From Streptomyces adelaidensis (GTDB lineage Bacteria > Actinomycetota > Actinomycetes > Streptomycetales > Streptomycetaceae), in contig NZ_JAEMUX010000028.1 in assembly GCF_016598475.1 (NCBI RefSeq), positions 1 through 64,000 on the forward strand: DNA of 64,000 nucleotides, written 5' to 3'. Made by a program: the position numbers and the translations under genes. This document shows, in pieces, positions 15,714 through 23,871 of this stretch (the stretch's first letter is position 1; the number at the start of each line of letters is the position of its first letter). The notes beneath the pieces were generated by a model that worked only from the letters and a program-made list of their open reading frames with translations, did no database searches and was not told the DNA's origin.

Positions 15714-16892
15714 TCAGTTCTCCGCCACCAGGTCCAACTGCTCCCCGACCGGCGGCCACGCGGGCCAGCCCGCCGTCGGCCGCTGGGCCACGGCGCGCCA
15801 CCAGGGGTTCACCGGCGGCGTGCTTTTCGGCTCGAACGGCTCGCCCGGCTGCGGCGCCGCCATCGTCACCCCCGAGCCGTGCGCGGCCCACATCATGCGC
15901 TCCCCCGGCTCGGCCCAGGGGTGCAACGCCAGGTTGAACGTCGCCCAGTGGATCGGCATCAGCACACCGCTCGGCTCCCCGCCCTGAAGGTCGAGGTGGG
16001 TCTGCAACCCCTCCTCCGGGGTCATGTGGATGTCGGGCCAGAACTCGGCGTACGCGCCGACCTGGATCATCGTGATGTCGAACGGGCCGTGCTCGGCGCC
16101 GATGTCCTTGAAGCCCTCGAAGTACCCGGTGTCGCCGCTGTGGTAGATCCGGTGCTCGTCACCGGCGACGACCCAGGAAGCCCACAGCGTGTGCTGGGTG
16201 TTGCGCAGGCCACGGCCGCAGAAGTGCCGGGCGGGGGTGGCGGTCAGGGTGAGGCCGCCGACCTTCGTCGCCTCGTTCCAGTCCAGCTCACGGATCCGTG
16301 CCTCGGCGACGCCCCAGTGCTCCAGGTGGGCCCCGACACCGAGGGGCACGGCGAAGACAGTGTCCGTGCCGGCCAGTGCCTTGATCGTGGGCATGTCCAG
16401 GTGGTCGTAGTGGTCGTGGGAGATGACGACGACATCGACCGGGCCGAGCGCGGCCAGCGGCATCGGCACGGGGTGCAGCCGCTTGGGCCCGGCGAAGGCG
16501 AACGGGGAGCAGCGCTCACCCCAGACCGGGTCGAAGAGCACCCGGTGCCCGTCGATCTCGGCGAGCACGCTGGAGTGGCCCATCCAGGTGATCCGAAGGC
16601 CGCTCGCGGGGGGTTTGGCCAGGTCGGCGAGGGTCGTGGGGTGCACGGGGATCAGTCCGGCCGGGGTGCGCAGGACGCGCTCCTCCTTGCGGACGAAGCT
16701 CTTCGCCATCTCCCTCGCGGCGCTGCCGGAGGGGCGGATGCTCGCGGCCTGGGGGTTCACGAAGACGCCGTTCGCGAAATGCGGGGATCTACGGATCCGC
16801 TCCAGACGGGCACCGCTCGGGTCCGCGCCGAAAGCGGCGGGCCGGGCTGCGCGCAGCCCCGAGCTCAGAGAACGGGATGCGGAACCGGACAC
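15714..16892 (-). CDS. Metallo-beta-lactamase-fold hydrolase (NAPE-PLD/UlaG-like)
   Basis: The 392-residue protein has the dinuclear metal site of the superfamily: SHDHYDHLD at about residue 160, TPARHFCGRG, and HSGDTGYFEGF. It ends with the late histidine region PIHWATFNLALHPW, which is characteristic of the NAPE-phospholipase D/UlaG-like branch. No signal peptide is evident. The GTG start follows AGGAGG. The gene is transcribed divergently from the amino acid dehydrogenase gene. The substrate cannot be told; a phosphodiester or lactone is plausible from family knowledge. Confidence 0.88.
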   Translation of the reverse strand: MSGSASRSLSSGLRAARPAAFGADPSGARLERIRRSPHFANGVFVNPQAASIRPSGSAAREMAKSFVRKEERVLRTPAGLIPVHPTTLADLAKPPASGLRITWMGHSSVLAEIDGHRVLFDPVWGERCSPFAFAGPKRLHPVPMPLAALGPVDVVVISHDHYDHLDMPTIKALAGTDTVFAVPLGVGAHLEHWGVAEARIRELDWNEATKVGGLTLTATPARHFCGRGLRNTQHTLWASWVVAGDEHRIYHSGDTGYFEGFKDIGAEHGPFDITMIQVGAYAEFWPDIHMTPEEGLQTHLDLQGGEPSGVLMPIHWATFNLALHPWAEPGERMMWAAHGSGVTMAAPQPGEPFEPKSTPPVNPWWRAVAQRPTAGWPAWPPVGEQLDLVAEN

Positions 16893-17115
16893 GGCACCTC
16901 CTGGTGGCTTCGCTCAGGCATCCCATTATGGTCCGCCCCTCCGACAGCGCCGGGTCCACCCCGGCACTGCGCGATGACACACTGACCAACTATTCAGTAG
17001 GGCCCCTTGTTCCCTACGCCCCCCACCGATCCCCGCAGGTCACTGAAGGTCCCCGCAGATCCCCGCCCGCCCCCACTCGCCCCCGGCACCCCAAGGCCAG
17101 CCCCGAGGAGCCCGC

Positions 17116-18294
17116 ATGTCCACCCCCTTCCTGTCGCTCACCTGGACCGACCACGTAACAGGTCAGCGGGGCTTTCTCGTCGTGGACCGGCTGGTGCGCG
17201 GGGTGTCCAGCGGCGGGCTGCGGATGCGGCCGGGCTGCACGCTCGACGAGGTCGCCGGGCTCGCCCGTGGCATGACCATGAAAGAGGCGCTGCACTACGA
17301 CCCCGACGGCCGCTACGTCCCGCTCGGCGGCGCCAAGGGCGGCATCGACTGCGATCCCCGGGACCCACGGGCGTACGGCGTCCTGGTGCGCTACCTGCGC
17401 GCGATGCGCCCGTACGTCGAGAGCTGCTGGACCACGGGCGAGGATCTCGGGCTCAGCCAGGACCTCGTGGACCGGGCGGCCGTCGAGGCGGGGCTCGTGT
17501 CGACGGTCCAGGCCGTGTATCCGCTGCTGGACGACGAGGCGGCGGCCCGGCGGCGGCTCGCGGACGCCTTCGCCGTCGAGGTGGACGGCATCGGCCTCGA
17601 CGAGCTGGTCGGCGGCTGCGGCGTAGCCGAGTCCGTACTCACGGCCCTGGACCGGGCCGGACTGCCGTACGCCGGGACGCGGGTCGCCGTGCAGGGGCTG
17701 GGCACCATGGGCGGGGCCACCGCCCGCTTCCTCGCGCGCGCGGGTCTCACCATCGTGGCCGTCGCCGACATCAAGGGGACCGTCACCAATCCCGCGGGTC
17801 TGGACGTGGACGCGCTGCTCGCCGCCCGTGACGCGTACGGCACGGTCGACCGCTCCGTGCTGCGCCCCGGCGACCGCGAGACGCCCGGCGAGGACTGGCT
17901 CGCCGCCGATGCCGACGTACTCGTCCCGGCGGCCGTCTCGTACGCGATCGACACCGGCAACCAGGAGCGGATCGGGGCCCGGCTGATCGTCGAGGCGGCC
18001 AATATGCCGGTGCTGCCGGAGGCCGAGGAACTGCTGGCCGCGCGCGGGGTCACCGTCCTGCCGGATGTGGTGGTCAACTCCGGCACGAACGCCTGGTGGT
18101 GGTGGACCCTGTTCGGTGACATCGGCCCCGCCGCGGACGAGGCCTTCGCCCACACCCGCCGCTCGATGCGCGCCCTCGTCGACCTGATGCTCGCCCGCGC
18201 CGAGACCGACGGCACGACCCCCCGGGCGGCCGCCCACGCCGTCGTCGCCGACCGGCTGCCGGTGATCGAGGCCCGTTTCGGCTGGTACCGCTGA
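17116..18294 (+). CDS. Glu/Leu/Phe/Val dehydrogenase family protein
   Basis: This 392-residue NAD(P)-dependent amino acid dehydrogenase has the dimerisation/catalytic domain first (GLRMRPGCTLDEVAGLARGMTMK and the lysine loop PLGGAKGGID). TTGEDLGL and the Rossmann motif VAVQGLGTMGGATARF follow. The catalytic lysine of GGAKGG is present. The ATG follows GAGGAG. Members deaminate glutamate or branched/aromatic amino acids; substrate choice cannot be read here. A Trp-rich patch (NAWWWWTLFGD) near the C-terminus is uncommon. A TetR gene follows on the same strand after 43 bp. Confidence 0.88.
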   Translation: MSTPFLSLTWTDHVTGQRGFLVVDRLVRGVSSGGLRMRPGCTLDEVAGLARGMTMKEALHYDPDGRYVPLGGAKGGIDCDPRDPRAYGVLVRYLRAMRPYVESCWTTGEDLGLSQDLVDRAAVEAGLVSTVQAVYPLLDDEAAARRRLADAFAVEVDGIGLDELVGGCGVAESVLTALDRAGLPYAGTRVAVQGLGTMGGATARFLARAGLTIVAVADIKGTVTNPAGLDVDALLAARDAYGTVDRSVLRPGDRETPGEDWLAADADVLVPAAVSYAIDTGNQERIGARLIVEAANMPVLPEAEELLAARGVTVLPDVVVNSGTNAWWWWTLFGDIGPAADEAFAHTRRSMRALVDLMLARAETDGTTPRAAAHAVVADRLPVIEARFGWYR

Positions 18295-18325
18295 CGGCCG
18301 CCGGTCGTGGCTCACCGGGCGTGGG

Positions 18326-18331
18326 TAGGGT
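18326..18331 (+). promoter_or_regulatory. -10 element of a leaderless TetR transcript
   Basis: TAGGGT ends 6 nt before the GTG start at 18338 and no ribosome-binding site is present. This is the usual layout of leaderless genes in Streptomyces. Confidence 0.45.
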
Positions 18332-18337
18332 TGCCGG

Positions 18338-18958
18338 GTGGGCAGGGTGCGGTTGAGTGGGGCCGAGCGGCGTGCGGAGCTGCTCCGGGCCGCCATAGGG
18401 CAGATCGAGGCGCGGGGCGTCGCGGCGGTGCGGATCGCCGACGTGGCCGCCGTGCTCGGCGTGAGCAACGCCTTGGTGCTCTACCACTTCTCGACCAAGG
18501 AGAAGCTGGTCGCCGAGGCGTTCCGGTACGCGGCCGAGGACGACCTGGCCCATCTGCGCAAGCTGCTGGGCCGCCGGACGACCGCGCTGCGCCGGCTCCG
18601 GGCCGCCGTGCGCTGGTACGCGCCGACCGGGCAGGCCAAGGGCTGGCGGCTGTGGATCGAGGGGTGGGCGGTGTCCCTGCGCGAGCCCGCGCTGCGCGAG
18701 GTCACCCATGACCTGGACAGACAGTGGAAGGCCGCGCTCACCGAGGTCATCGACGAGGGTGTGGCGGCCGGCGAGTTCCAGTGCCCCGATCCGGCGGCGA
18801 CGGCACTGCGGCTGACCGCCCTGCTGGACGGCCTCGCCGTTCAGCTGACGTCGTACGAAGGCGCCCTCTCGCACACACGGGCGCGGGAGTGGGCCGACGA
18901 GGCCCTCGCCCGCGAACTGGGCCTGGATCGCGAGGCCCTGGCGGCGGCCACCCGCTGA
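18338..18958 (+). CDS. TetR-family regulator (BetI-like)
   Basis: This 206-residue TetR protein has its helix-turn-helix at RIADVAAVLGVSNALVLYHFSTKEKLV (about residues 31-57). The C-terminal ligand domain is of the BetI-like type (WRLWIEGWAVSLREPALR, ALLDGLAVQL). The GTG start has no ribosome-binding site but has TAGGGT 6 nt upstream. It lies 43 bp behind the amino acid dehydrogenase gene, a possible target (inference). Confidence 0.87.
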   Translation: MGRVRLSGAERRAELLRAAIGQIEARGVAAVRIADVAAVLGVSNALVLYHFSTKEKLVAEAFRYAAEDDLAHLRKLLGRRTTALRRLRAAVRWYAPTGQAKGWRLWIEGWAVSLREPALREVTHDLDRQWKAALTEVIDEGVAAGEFQCPDPAATALRLTALLDGLAVQLTSYEGALSHTRAREWADEALARELGLDREALAAATR

Positions 18959-18962
18959 GCGG

Positions 18963-18999
18963 ACCGGGGAGCGGAGGCGACCGCCTCTCACTCCCCGGT
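18963..18999. terminator. Bidirectional terminator between convergent genes
   Basis: ACCGGGGAG, then GGAGGCG, pairs with CGCCTC, then CTCCCCGGT, across a short loop with one small internal bulge. It lies between the TetR gene and the convergent SGNH hydrolase gene. Confidence 0.6.
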
Positions 19000-19057
19000 G
19001 GAAATCCGAACCCCGGCCGATCCTGTCCGGCTGGACCGGCTCAGGCCGCCCACCGGC

Positions 19058-19876
19058 TCAGGCCACCCAATCGATCCGCATCTTGATGTCGTCCGGCGAG
19101 AGATGCCCCTTCGCCGACACATGGTCCCCGGAGGACTCCCCGCGCAGCCGGCGCCCGATCCACGGCACCAGATAGTCGCGCGCCCACTGGATGTTGTCCC
19201 GGCGCACCTCGAACGTGCCGCGCGGCGGCAGCGGGGGCCACGGCTGGTCGGGGTCGGCGGGGATGTCGACCCCGAGCACCTGTCCGGCCCGCAGCGCGAC
19301 CCGGGTGTGTCCGTCGGGCGAGAGATGCAGCCGGTCGCCGTCCCAGGCCCGCCGGTCCTGGATGGTCCTGAGGGACCACAGGTCCAGTACGGGACAGCCG
19401 TACCGGTCGGCGATGGCGCGCACATGCCCGTTGTACGTGGCGATCTTGCCGCGCAGGTGTTTGAGCACGGGGACGTTCCGGGTGTCGAAGCCGGTGGTCA
19501 CCATGACGGTGCCGACGGCCGAGGTGAGCATCGAGACCGACCGCTCGAAGCGCTCCGCGACCTCGTCGGGATCGGTGCCCGGCCGGATGATGTCGTTGCC
19601 GCCCGCGCAGAAGGAGATCAGGTCCGGCTTCAGCGCGAGAGCGCGCGGGAGCTGGTCCTCGACGATCTGGTCGAGGAGCTTCCCGCGCACGGCGAGATTG
19701 TTGTAGTCGAAGTCGCCCTCGGGCATTCGGTCCGCGAGAAGCACCGCGAACCGGTCGGCCCAGCCGACGAACGCCCCGTCGGGGCCGGGGTCGCCGACGC
19801 CTTCGGTGAAGCTGTCCCCCACCGCCACGTACGACCCGATCATCGATCTGCTGTCATTCTTCGAATCGTCTGCCAC
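19058..19876 (-). CDS. SGNH/GDSL-family hydrolase
   Basis: This cytoplasmic 272-residue esterase/lipase-like enzyme has block I VAVGDSFTEG (nucleophile Ser about residue 22), block III GGNDII, and the block V Asp/His in DRLHLSPDG. No signal peptide is visible. A GTG start at 19876 gives MADDSKNDS; the in-frame ATG at 19843 (MIGSYVAVGDS) is an alternative just before the fold. The extra C-terminal region (PRGTFEVRRDNIQWARDYLVPWIGRRL) is conserved-looking and may form a cap. The substrate is not known. Confidence 0.87.
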   Translation of the reverse strand: MADDSKNDSRSMIGSYVAVGDSFTEGVGDPGPDGAFVGWADRFAVLLADRMPEGDFDYNNLAVRGKLLDQIVEDQLPRALALKPDLISFCAGGNDIIRPGTDPDEVAERFERSVSMLTSAVGTVMVTTGFDTRNVPVLKHLRGKIATYNGHVRAIADRYGCPVLDLWSLRTIQDRRAWDGDRLHLSPDGHTRVALRAGQVLGVDIPADPDQPWPPLPPRGTFEVRRDNIQWARDYLVPWIGRRLRGESSGDHVSAKGHLSPDDIKMRIDWVA

Positions 19877-19981
19877 ATCGCCCCATGATTCACCTTCCGA
19901 TGTGACCTACGCGACCGTATTAAAGGGTTGACGGTCGGTGAGATAGACCACGCGTCAAGTATTGGTCAACCCGGAATACGC

Positions 19982-20017
19982 CAGGTCGGGGCGCCGACGC
20001 TCCGGCACCCCGACCTG
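19982..20017 (-). terminator. Terminator of the rhamnogalacturonan lyase operon
   Basis: CAGGTCGGGG (19982-19991) pairs with CCCCGACCTG (20008-20017), with an inner GCC/GGC pairing. It begins 10 bp after the stop of the secreted partner gene. Confidence 0.65.
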
Positions 20018-20026
20018 CCGGAGCGG

Positions 20027-20755
20027 TCAGTTCCGGCCGGACAACCGCCACACCCGGAAGTCCTCGATCCGGAAGTGACTCCAGGTGGTCCGGAAGGCGA
20101 AGTGCCCGCTCGTGTACGGCTCGGGGTCCTGATGGTCGAAGACGAGCCGTCCGTTGTTCCACCAGCGCACGGTGGAACCGTCGGAGACGATCCGGACGTG
20201 GTGCGGCTCGTTCGCGACGAGCAAAGGCTCGGTGTAGTCGTAGAGCAGCGGCCGTACGCCCGCCTCGCCGACGTAACGGCGCAGCCGTGTCGTGGTGTTC
20301 GTGTTGGCGCCGTACCCGGCGTAGTACGTCTTGAGGTGGTCGTACTCGGCGAGCGCGCCGCCCCGCGGAGTGGCGAAGAGGTCGTCGGGCGAGCGTACGT
20401 CGACGGCGTTCCAGAAGTTGTTGAGGTCCGAGACGCGGTCGTTGACGCCGCCCGCGGCGACCGGGGTGGCCGTGTACTCGATGACGTAAGGCCCTTCGAG
20501 GCGCCGCTTGAACCAGATCGTCACGCCGGCCGGTACGTCGACCTCCAGCACGCCGCGCGAGGCCGTGACCGTACCGCCGCGCTCCAGCTCCACGGCCCAC
20601 CGGCCGAGGCCGTGGCGGAAGTCGTCCGCGGCGATCAGCCGGCCGCGGCGTCGGGACGGGGGCCGGGACGGTGTCGCGCTCGCCGGTCCCGCCGGGACGA
20701 GCGCCGCGAGGGCGGCACCGGCGGTGAGGGCTCCGAAGGCTCTGCGGGTGGTCAT
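20027..20755 (-). CDS. Secreted DUF6250-like beta-sandwich protein coupled to the lyase
   Basis: The 242-residue protein starts with a twin-arginine/Sec-like signal (MTTRRAFGALTAGAALAALV, cleavage near ASA at 27). The all-beta region behind it contains IAADDFRHGLGRWAVELE, DVRSPDDLF, HLKTYYAGYGANTNTT, HHVRIVSDGSTVRWWNNG and FRIEDFRVWRL. It resembles the DUF6250/laminin-G-like proteins found with rhamnogalacturonan degradation genes. Its ATG overlaps the lyase stop (ATGA), so the two are made together. A role as glycan hydrolase/lyase or binding partner is plausible but unproven. Confidence 0.8.
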   Translation of the reverse strand: MTTRRAFGALTAGAALAALVPAGPASATPSRPPSRRRGRLIAADDFRHGLGRWAVELERGGTVTASRGVLEVDVPAGVTIWFKRRLEGPYVIEYTATPVAAGGVNDRVSDLNNFWNAVDVRSPDDLFATPRGGALAEYDHLKTYYAGYGANTNTTTRLRRYVGEAGVRPLLYDYTEPLLVANEPHHVRIVSDGSTVRWWNNGRLVFDHQDPEPYTSGHFAFRTTWSHFRIEDFRVWRLSGRN

Positions 20756-22662
20756 GACGCTCCTTCTGTACGGGTACGGCGAGGTGTCGTGATCGCGGGC
20801 TTGGGGACGCGGCGGGTCTCGGTGCCGAGGTAGTAGTCCGTGTACGTGGACTGGAGGTAGCCCCGGACGGTCCAGCCGAGGCGGTACTCGGCGTTCTGGG
20901 CGAGCGTGTGGATACGGGTCCTCATCGGCTCGGTGGTGGCGTGGAGGCGCAGGGCGGTGTGGTCGGCGGTCTCGGCGAGGATCTCCTCGCGCCAGTCGCC
21001 GACGAGGTCGCCGTGGAAGGGCGTCGCGTCGCGCGCTCCGGCGACGACACCGGCCGGGTCGAAGATCTTCGTGCTGGTCCCGGTCGCCGGGTCCCACTTC
21101 GACACCTGGGTGAAGTCGAGGAGTTCGGAGCCCTTGTCGCCGTCCCACCAGATACGGAAGTTGACGCTGGGGGTGGTCGCGGCGACCTTGCCGTCCTGGA
21201 CGTTGTGGACGCCCGCTCCAGGGGCGGCGACGTCGGCGGTGGAGGTCCAGTACTCGTAGCCGGGGTGGCTCGGGTCGATGTCGCCGGTGCTGCCCCGGCC
21301 GACGTCGATGTCGGTGTCGGTGTCGTTCTCCCAGTCGGCGGGGTGCCGGCCGGTCACCAGGCGCTCGCCGGTGTCGGCGTCGTAGTAGTACCAGGGGAAG
21401 TCCGGGATGACGCCCAGCTCCGCCTGCTGGATCGCGAAGCCCTCCGGGCCGGGGCGGCTGGGGTCGAGGTCGGCGATGTGGAAGCGGTCGCCGTGTCCGG
21501 TGCCGTCGACGACGTACCGGAGCGTGCCGTCGCTGTTCACGACGTAGTTGCCGTCGGCGATCTCGTCCTTGCCGTCCAGGTCGACGTCCACGGTCCGGAT
21601 CTGGTGGAAGCTCGTCGCGCCGCTGGTGGCGGGGACGACGTACTTCCAGCGCCGGTGGAGGTTCGTGCCGTCGAAGTCCCAGGTCTGGAAGAGGACACGG
21701 AAGGCGCCGCGACGGACGCCGACGCGGGTGACCAGCTTGGTGACGAGGCTGGGGTGAATGCCATCCAGGTGGGCGATGCCGAAGTGGCCGCCGGAGGGGC
21801 CGTCGGCGACGAAGTCGTCGGGGACGGGCTGCCGGGTGCGCTCGGTGCCGGTCGCGCCGTCGACGACGGAGACGAACTGGTCGGCGGGCGAGCCGGCCGT
21901 GACCCGCGTGCCGTCCGCGAAGGTCGTCCCGGCGGCCGTGTGGACCAGCACCTCGGCCCTGCCGTCGCCGTCGAAGTCGTACACGGTCACGTTGTCGTCG
22001 TTGCGGTAACCGCCGATCGCCGTCGACCCGCTGATCGCGCCGGGCGCCGGGTCGTTCGCGCCGTTCCCGCCGACCTGTGTGTACGAGCCGGGGCCGAGGT
22101 CGACGCTCCACAGCCGCTCGCCGGTCAGCGTGTACGCCTCCAGCAGGTCCGGCCTGTCCCGGGTCTGCGAGAGCCGGCTGACGACCAGCTCGTACCGCCC
22201 GTCACCGTCGAGGTCGCCAGGCCAGGCGTGCCGCACGGTGTAGCCGTCGGCGGCCGCGAGCGGGATCTCCGCGTGGCCGCCGACGAGGCGCAACCCCGAA
22301 CTCGGCTTCGGCGCCCGCCCGTCGACCACCGCTCGCACGGTGTACGTGCCCGTGCCACGGCTGTTGTCCTGGTACGTCGTCGACTCGGTGATCGGCGCCC
22401 GGTTCAGCCGCCGGCCGCCCCTGTACACGTTGAACGCGATCGCGTCGCCGTACCGCGCGTACTCCGTACCGAGCAGCCGCCAGCTCAGGAAGGCGCCTGC
22501 ACCGGACGGCACGACGACCAGGCCTCGGTCCAGCTTCTCCACTATCCGCCGCACGGGCGGTTCGGCGGCCGCCACGGGCGCCGGCAGCAGGCCGGCCGCC
22601 ACCGCGGCGACGACGACCGCCGTGATGGCGCCGCCTCTTCGGCGCGTGCGAACGGAGTTCAT
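20752..22662 (-). CDS. Rhamnogalacturonan lyase (PL11)
   Basis: This secreted 636-residue polysaccharide lyase cleaves the rhamnogalacturonan I backbone of pectin. A signal peptide (residues 1-33, ending PVAAA) precedes an N-terminal beta domain (about 40-120). The large beta-propeller follows, with repeated calcium-binding DxDGDGxxE-type blades: GDLDGDGRYELVV, YDFDGDGRAEVLV, VDVDLDGKDEIADG. It ends in DYYLGTETRRVPKPAI, typical of YesW/PL11 enzymes. It heads an operon with the DUF6250-like gene. A LacI-type operator lies about 60-70 bp upstream of the start. It complements the pectinesterase at 3-5 kb in pectin breakdown. Confidence 0.93.
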   Translation of the reverse strand: MNSVRTRRRGGAITAVVVAAVAAGLLPAPVAAAEPPVRRIVEKLDRGLVVVPSGAGAFLSWRLLGTEYARYGDAIAFNVYRGGRRLNRAPITESTTYQDNSRGTGTYTVRAVVDGRAPKPSSGLRLVGGHAEIPLAAADGYTVRHAWPGDLDGDGRYELVVSRLSQTRDRPDLLEAYTLTGERLWSVDLGPGSYTQVGGNGANDPAPGAISGSTAIGGYRNDDNVTVYDFDGDGRAEVLVHTAAGTTFADGTRVTAGSPADQFVSVVDGATGTERTRQPVPDDFVADGPSGGHFGIAHLDGIHPSLVTKLVTRVGVRRGAFRVLFQTWDFDGTNLHRRWKYVVPATSGATSFHQIRTVDVDLDGKDEIADGNYVVNSDGTLRYVVDGTGHGDRFHIADLDPSRPGPEGFAIQQAELGVIPDFPWYYYDADTGERLVTGRHPADWENDTDTDIDVGRGSTGDIDPSHPGYEYWTSTADVAAPGAGVHNVQDGKVAATTPSVNFRIWWDGDKGSELLDFTQVSKWDPATGTSTKIFDPAGVVAGARDATPFHGDLVGDWREEILAETADHTALRLHATTEPMRTRIHTLAQNAEYRLGWTVRGYLQSTYTDYYLGTETRRVPKPAITTPRRTRTEGAS

Positions 22663-23004
22663 GTGTCAGTGCTCCTCGGTACGGACGAGATGGGGCGACC
22701 GAGCTGACGCGGCCGCGACAGAAAGCGCTTGCAGAGATCACTGTGTCCGCCCCGTCGCACCACTGTCGAGACCGCTCACAGCCATGCCACAAGACCGCAA
22801 TACGGTGATCATGAACGGTGGAGGGAGAGGTCAGAGAGAGGCCGTGGAGAGGCCAAGGCCTGGCCAGGAGGCCGACGCCGGGCCAACGCCGGGCCAACGC
22901 CGCCTTGGTGCAGGGCCCGTGCAGGACGGGGCCACGCCGATGGCAGTGGCGAAATCCCTTCGCCGGGCGTACCGATGTGGCCGGCGGCTTGGGCGTCCTT
23001 TCAT
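22663..23004. other. Upstream region of the lyase operon
   Basis: The part next to the lyase (to about 22800) carries the promoter on the minus strand and the LacI-type operator. From about 22830 to 23004 the sequence is degenerate, with short GC-rich repeats (GCCAACGCCGGGCCAACGCC), and shows no gene. Confidence 0.5.
22721..22732. promoter_or_regulatory. LacI-family operator upstream of rhamnogalacturonan lyase
   Basis: GAAAGCGCTTGC matches the LacI/GalR-family dyad (AAGCGCTT core with central CG), 59 bp upstream of the lyase ATG. The regulator gene is not nearby. Confidence 0.6.
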
Positions 23005-23240
23005 GTGATGCCGCGCTGACGCAGCTGACGGCGGGGGCGGTAGAGGTCCTGGTCGTAGCCGCGGTCGGCATACAAAGTGCGGGTCGGGGCCGTTCGCCCT
23101 CGCTTTCCCACTCCGGCGGCAGCCCGTCGACCAGCGGCAGCAACTGAGTGACATCGTTGCGGTGCCCGCCGGTCAGCGACACCCGCAGCGGGATGCCGTG
23201 AGCGCCAGCGAGGCCGTGGGCTCCTGCCTGGGCGCGCCGC
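23005..23240 (-). pseudogene. IS5-family transposase fragment, frameshifted
   Basis: The minus strand encodes AHGIPLRVSLTGGHRNDVTQLLPLVDGLPP in one frame. After about 23100, in another frame, it encodes TLYADRGYDQDLYR and QLRQRGIT, then a stop. Both are adjacent parts of the IS5-type DDE transposase core. The N-terminus and the end with the last catalytic Glu are absent. No terminal inverted repeats were found. It is a dead remnant. Confidence 0.75.
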
Positions 23241-23871
23241 AGCACCCAACGGTCGCCCACCTCGAACCGCTGCGGCGCGGCGGCGACGCGCTGACCGCCG
23301 GCCCGCGCCGGTCCGCGCCATGAGGCCGTGGTCGCCCGCGAGGGTTGCCGCCGCCGCCTCGATCACCTACCACCTGGTCGACACCGATTCCACGGACGAG
23401 CTCATCGCCATGGCCGACAGTCTCAAGGCCCGGGTCATGGGCGGCGCCTTCCACGCCCCCTGGCCTGCGCCCGTCCGCATGGGCAACACCTGCGCGCCAG
23501 GACCGGATCGTGTCCCCGGATCCGCGCTGAGGCACCCGGCCGGCGACTCCGACCAGCAGGTTCGGACGCGTCCGGGCGAACTCGTCGGCAAGTCGCCCGC
23601 ACCCGACGCCCGCACCCGAATCGCGCTGGAGACGTCCCCGACCCGCGACCTGACCCCGACGGCACGGCAGGCACGGCCGGAAAGCAGGCTGGTACACCCC
23701 CGGCGGGACCGCGACCGTCTCCGAACGGATCGCCCCACGATCCGGGAACGCCGCAGGCCGGACCCCGGGGATCATGGGGTCCGGCCTGCCGAGAACGGCG
23801 TGGGGCGGAGGCGGGCGGCACGTCAGGCGGGCCGGGCCTCTTTCCCGTGCTCCCTGCCGGGAGCGGGGGCG
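23241..23871. other. Decayed region downstream of the M23 peptidase
   Basis: Open frames run through this stretch on both strands but none has a start signal or recognised family. One plus-strand frame (TYHLVDTDSTDELIAMADSLK at about 23360-23430) looks protein-like and could be a gene fragment. The peptidase terminator lies at 23753-23789. Confidence 0.4.
23753..23789 (-). terminator. Terminator of the LysM/M23 peptidase gene
   Basis: A perfect 14-bp stem (GCAGGCCGGACCCC at 23753-23766 with its complement at 23776-23789) and a 9-nt loop lie 82 bp beyond the stop on the minus strand. Confidence 0.7.

Noticed and set aside
19927..19973. GGGTTGAC...GTCAACCC inverted repeat between the SGNH and DUF6250-like genes
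   Set aside because: Only 8-bp arms separated by about 30 bp; it could arise by chance and has no clear regulatory context.
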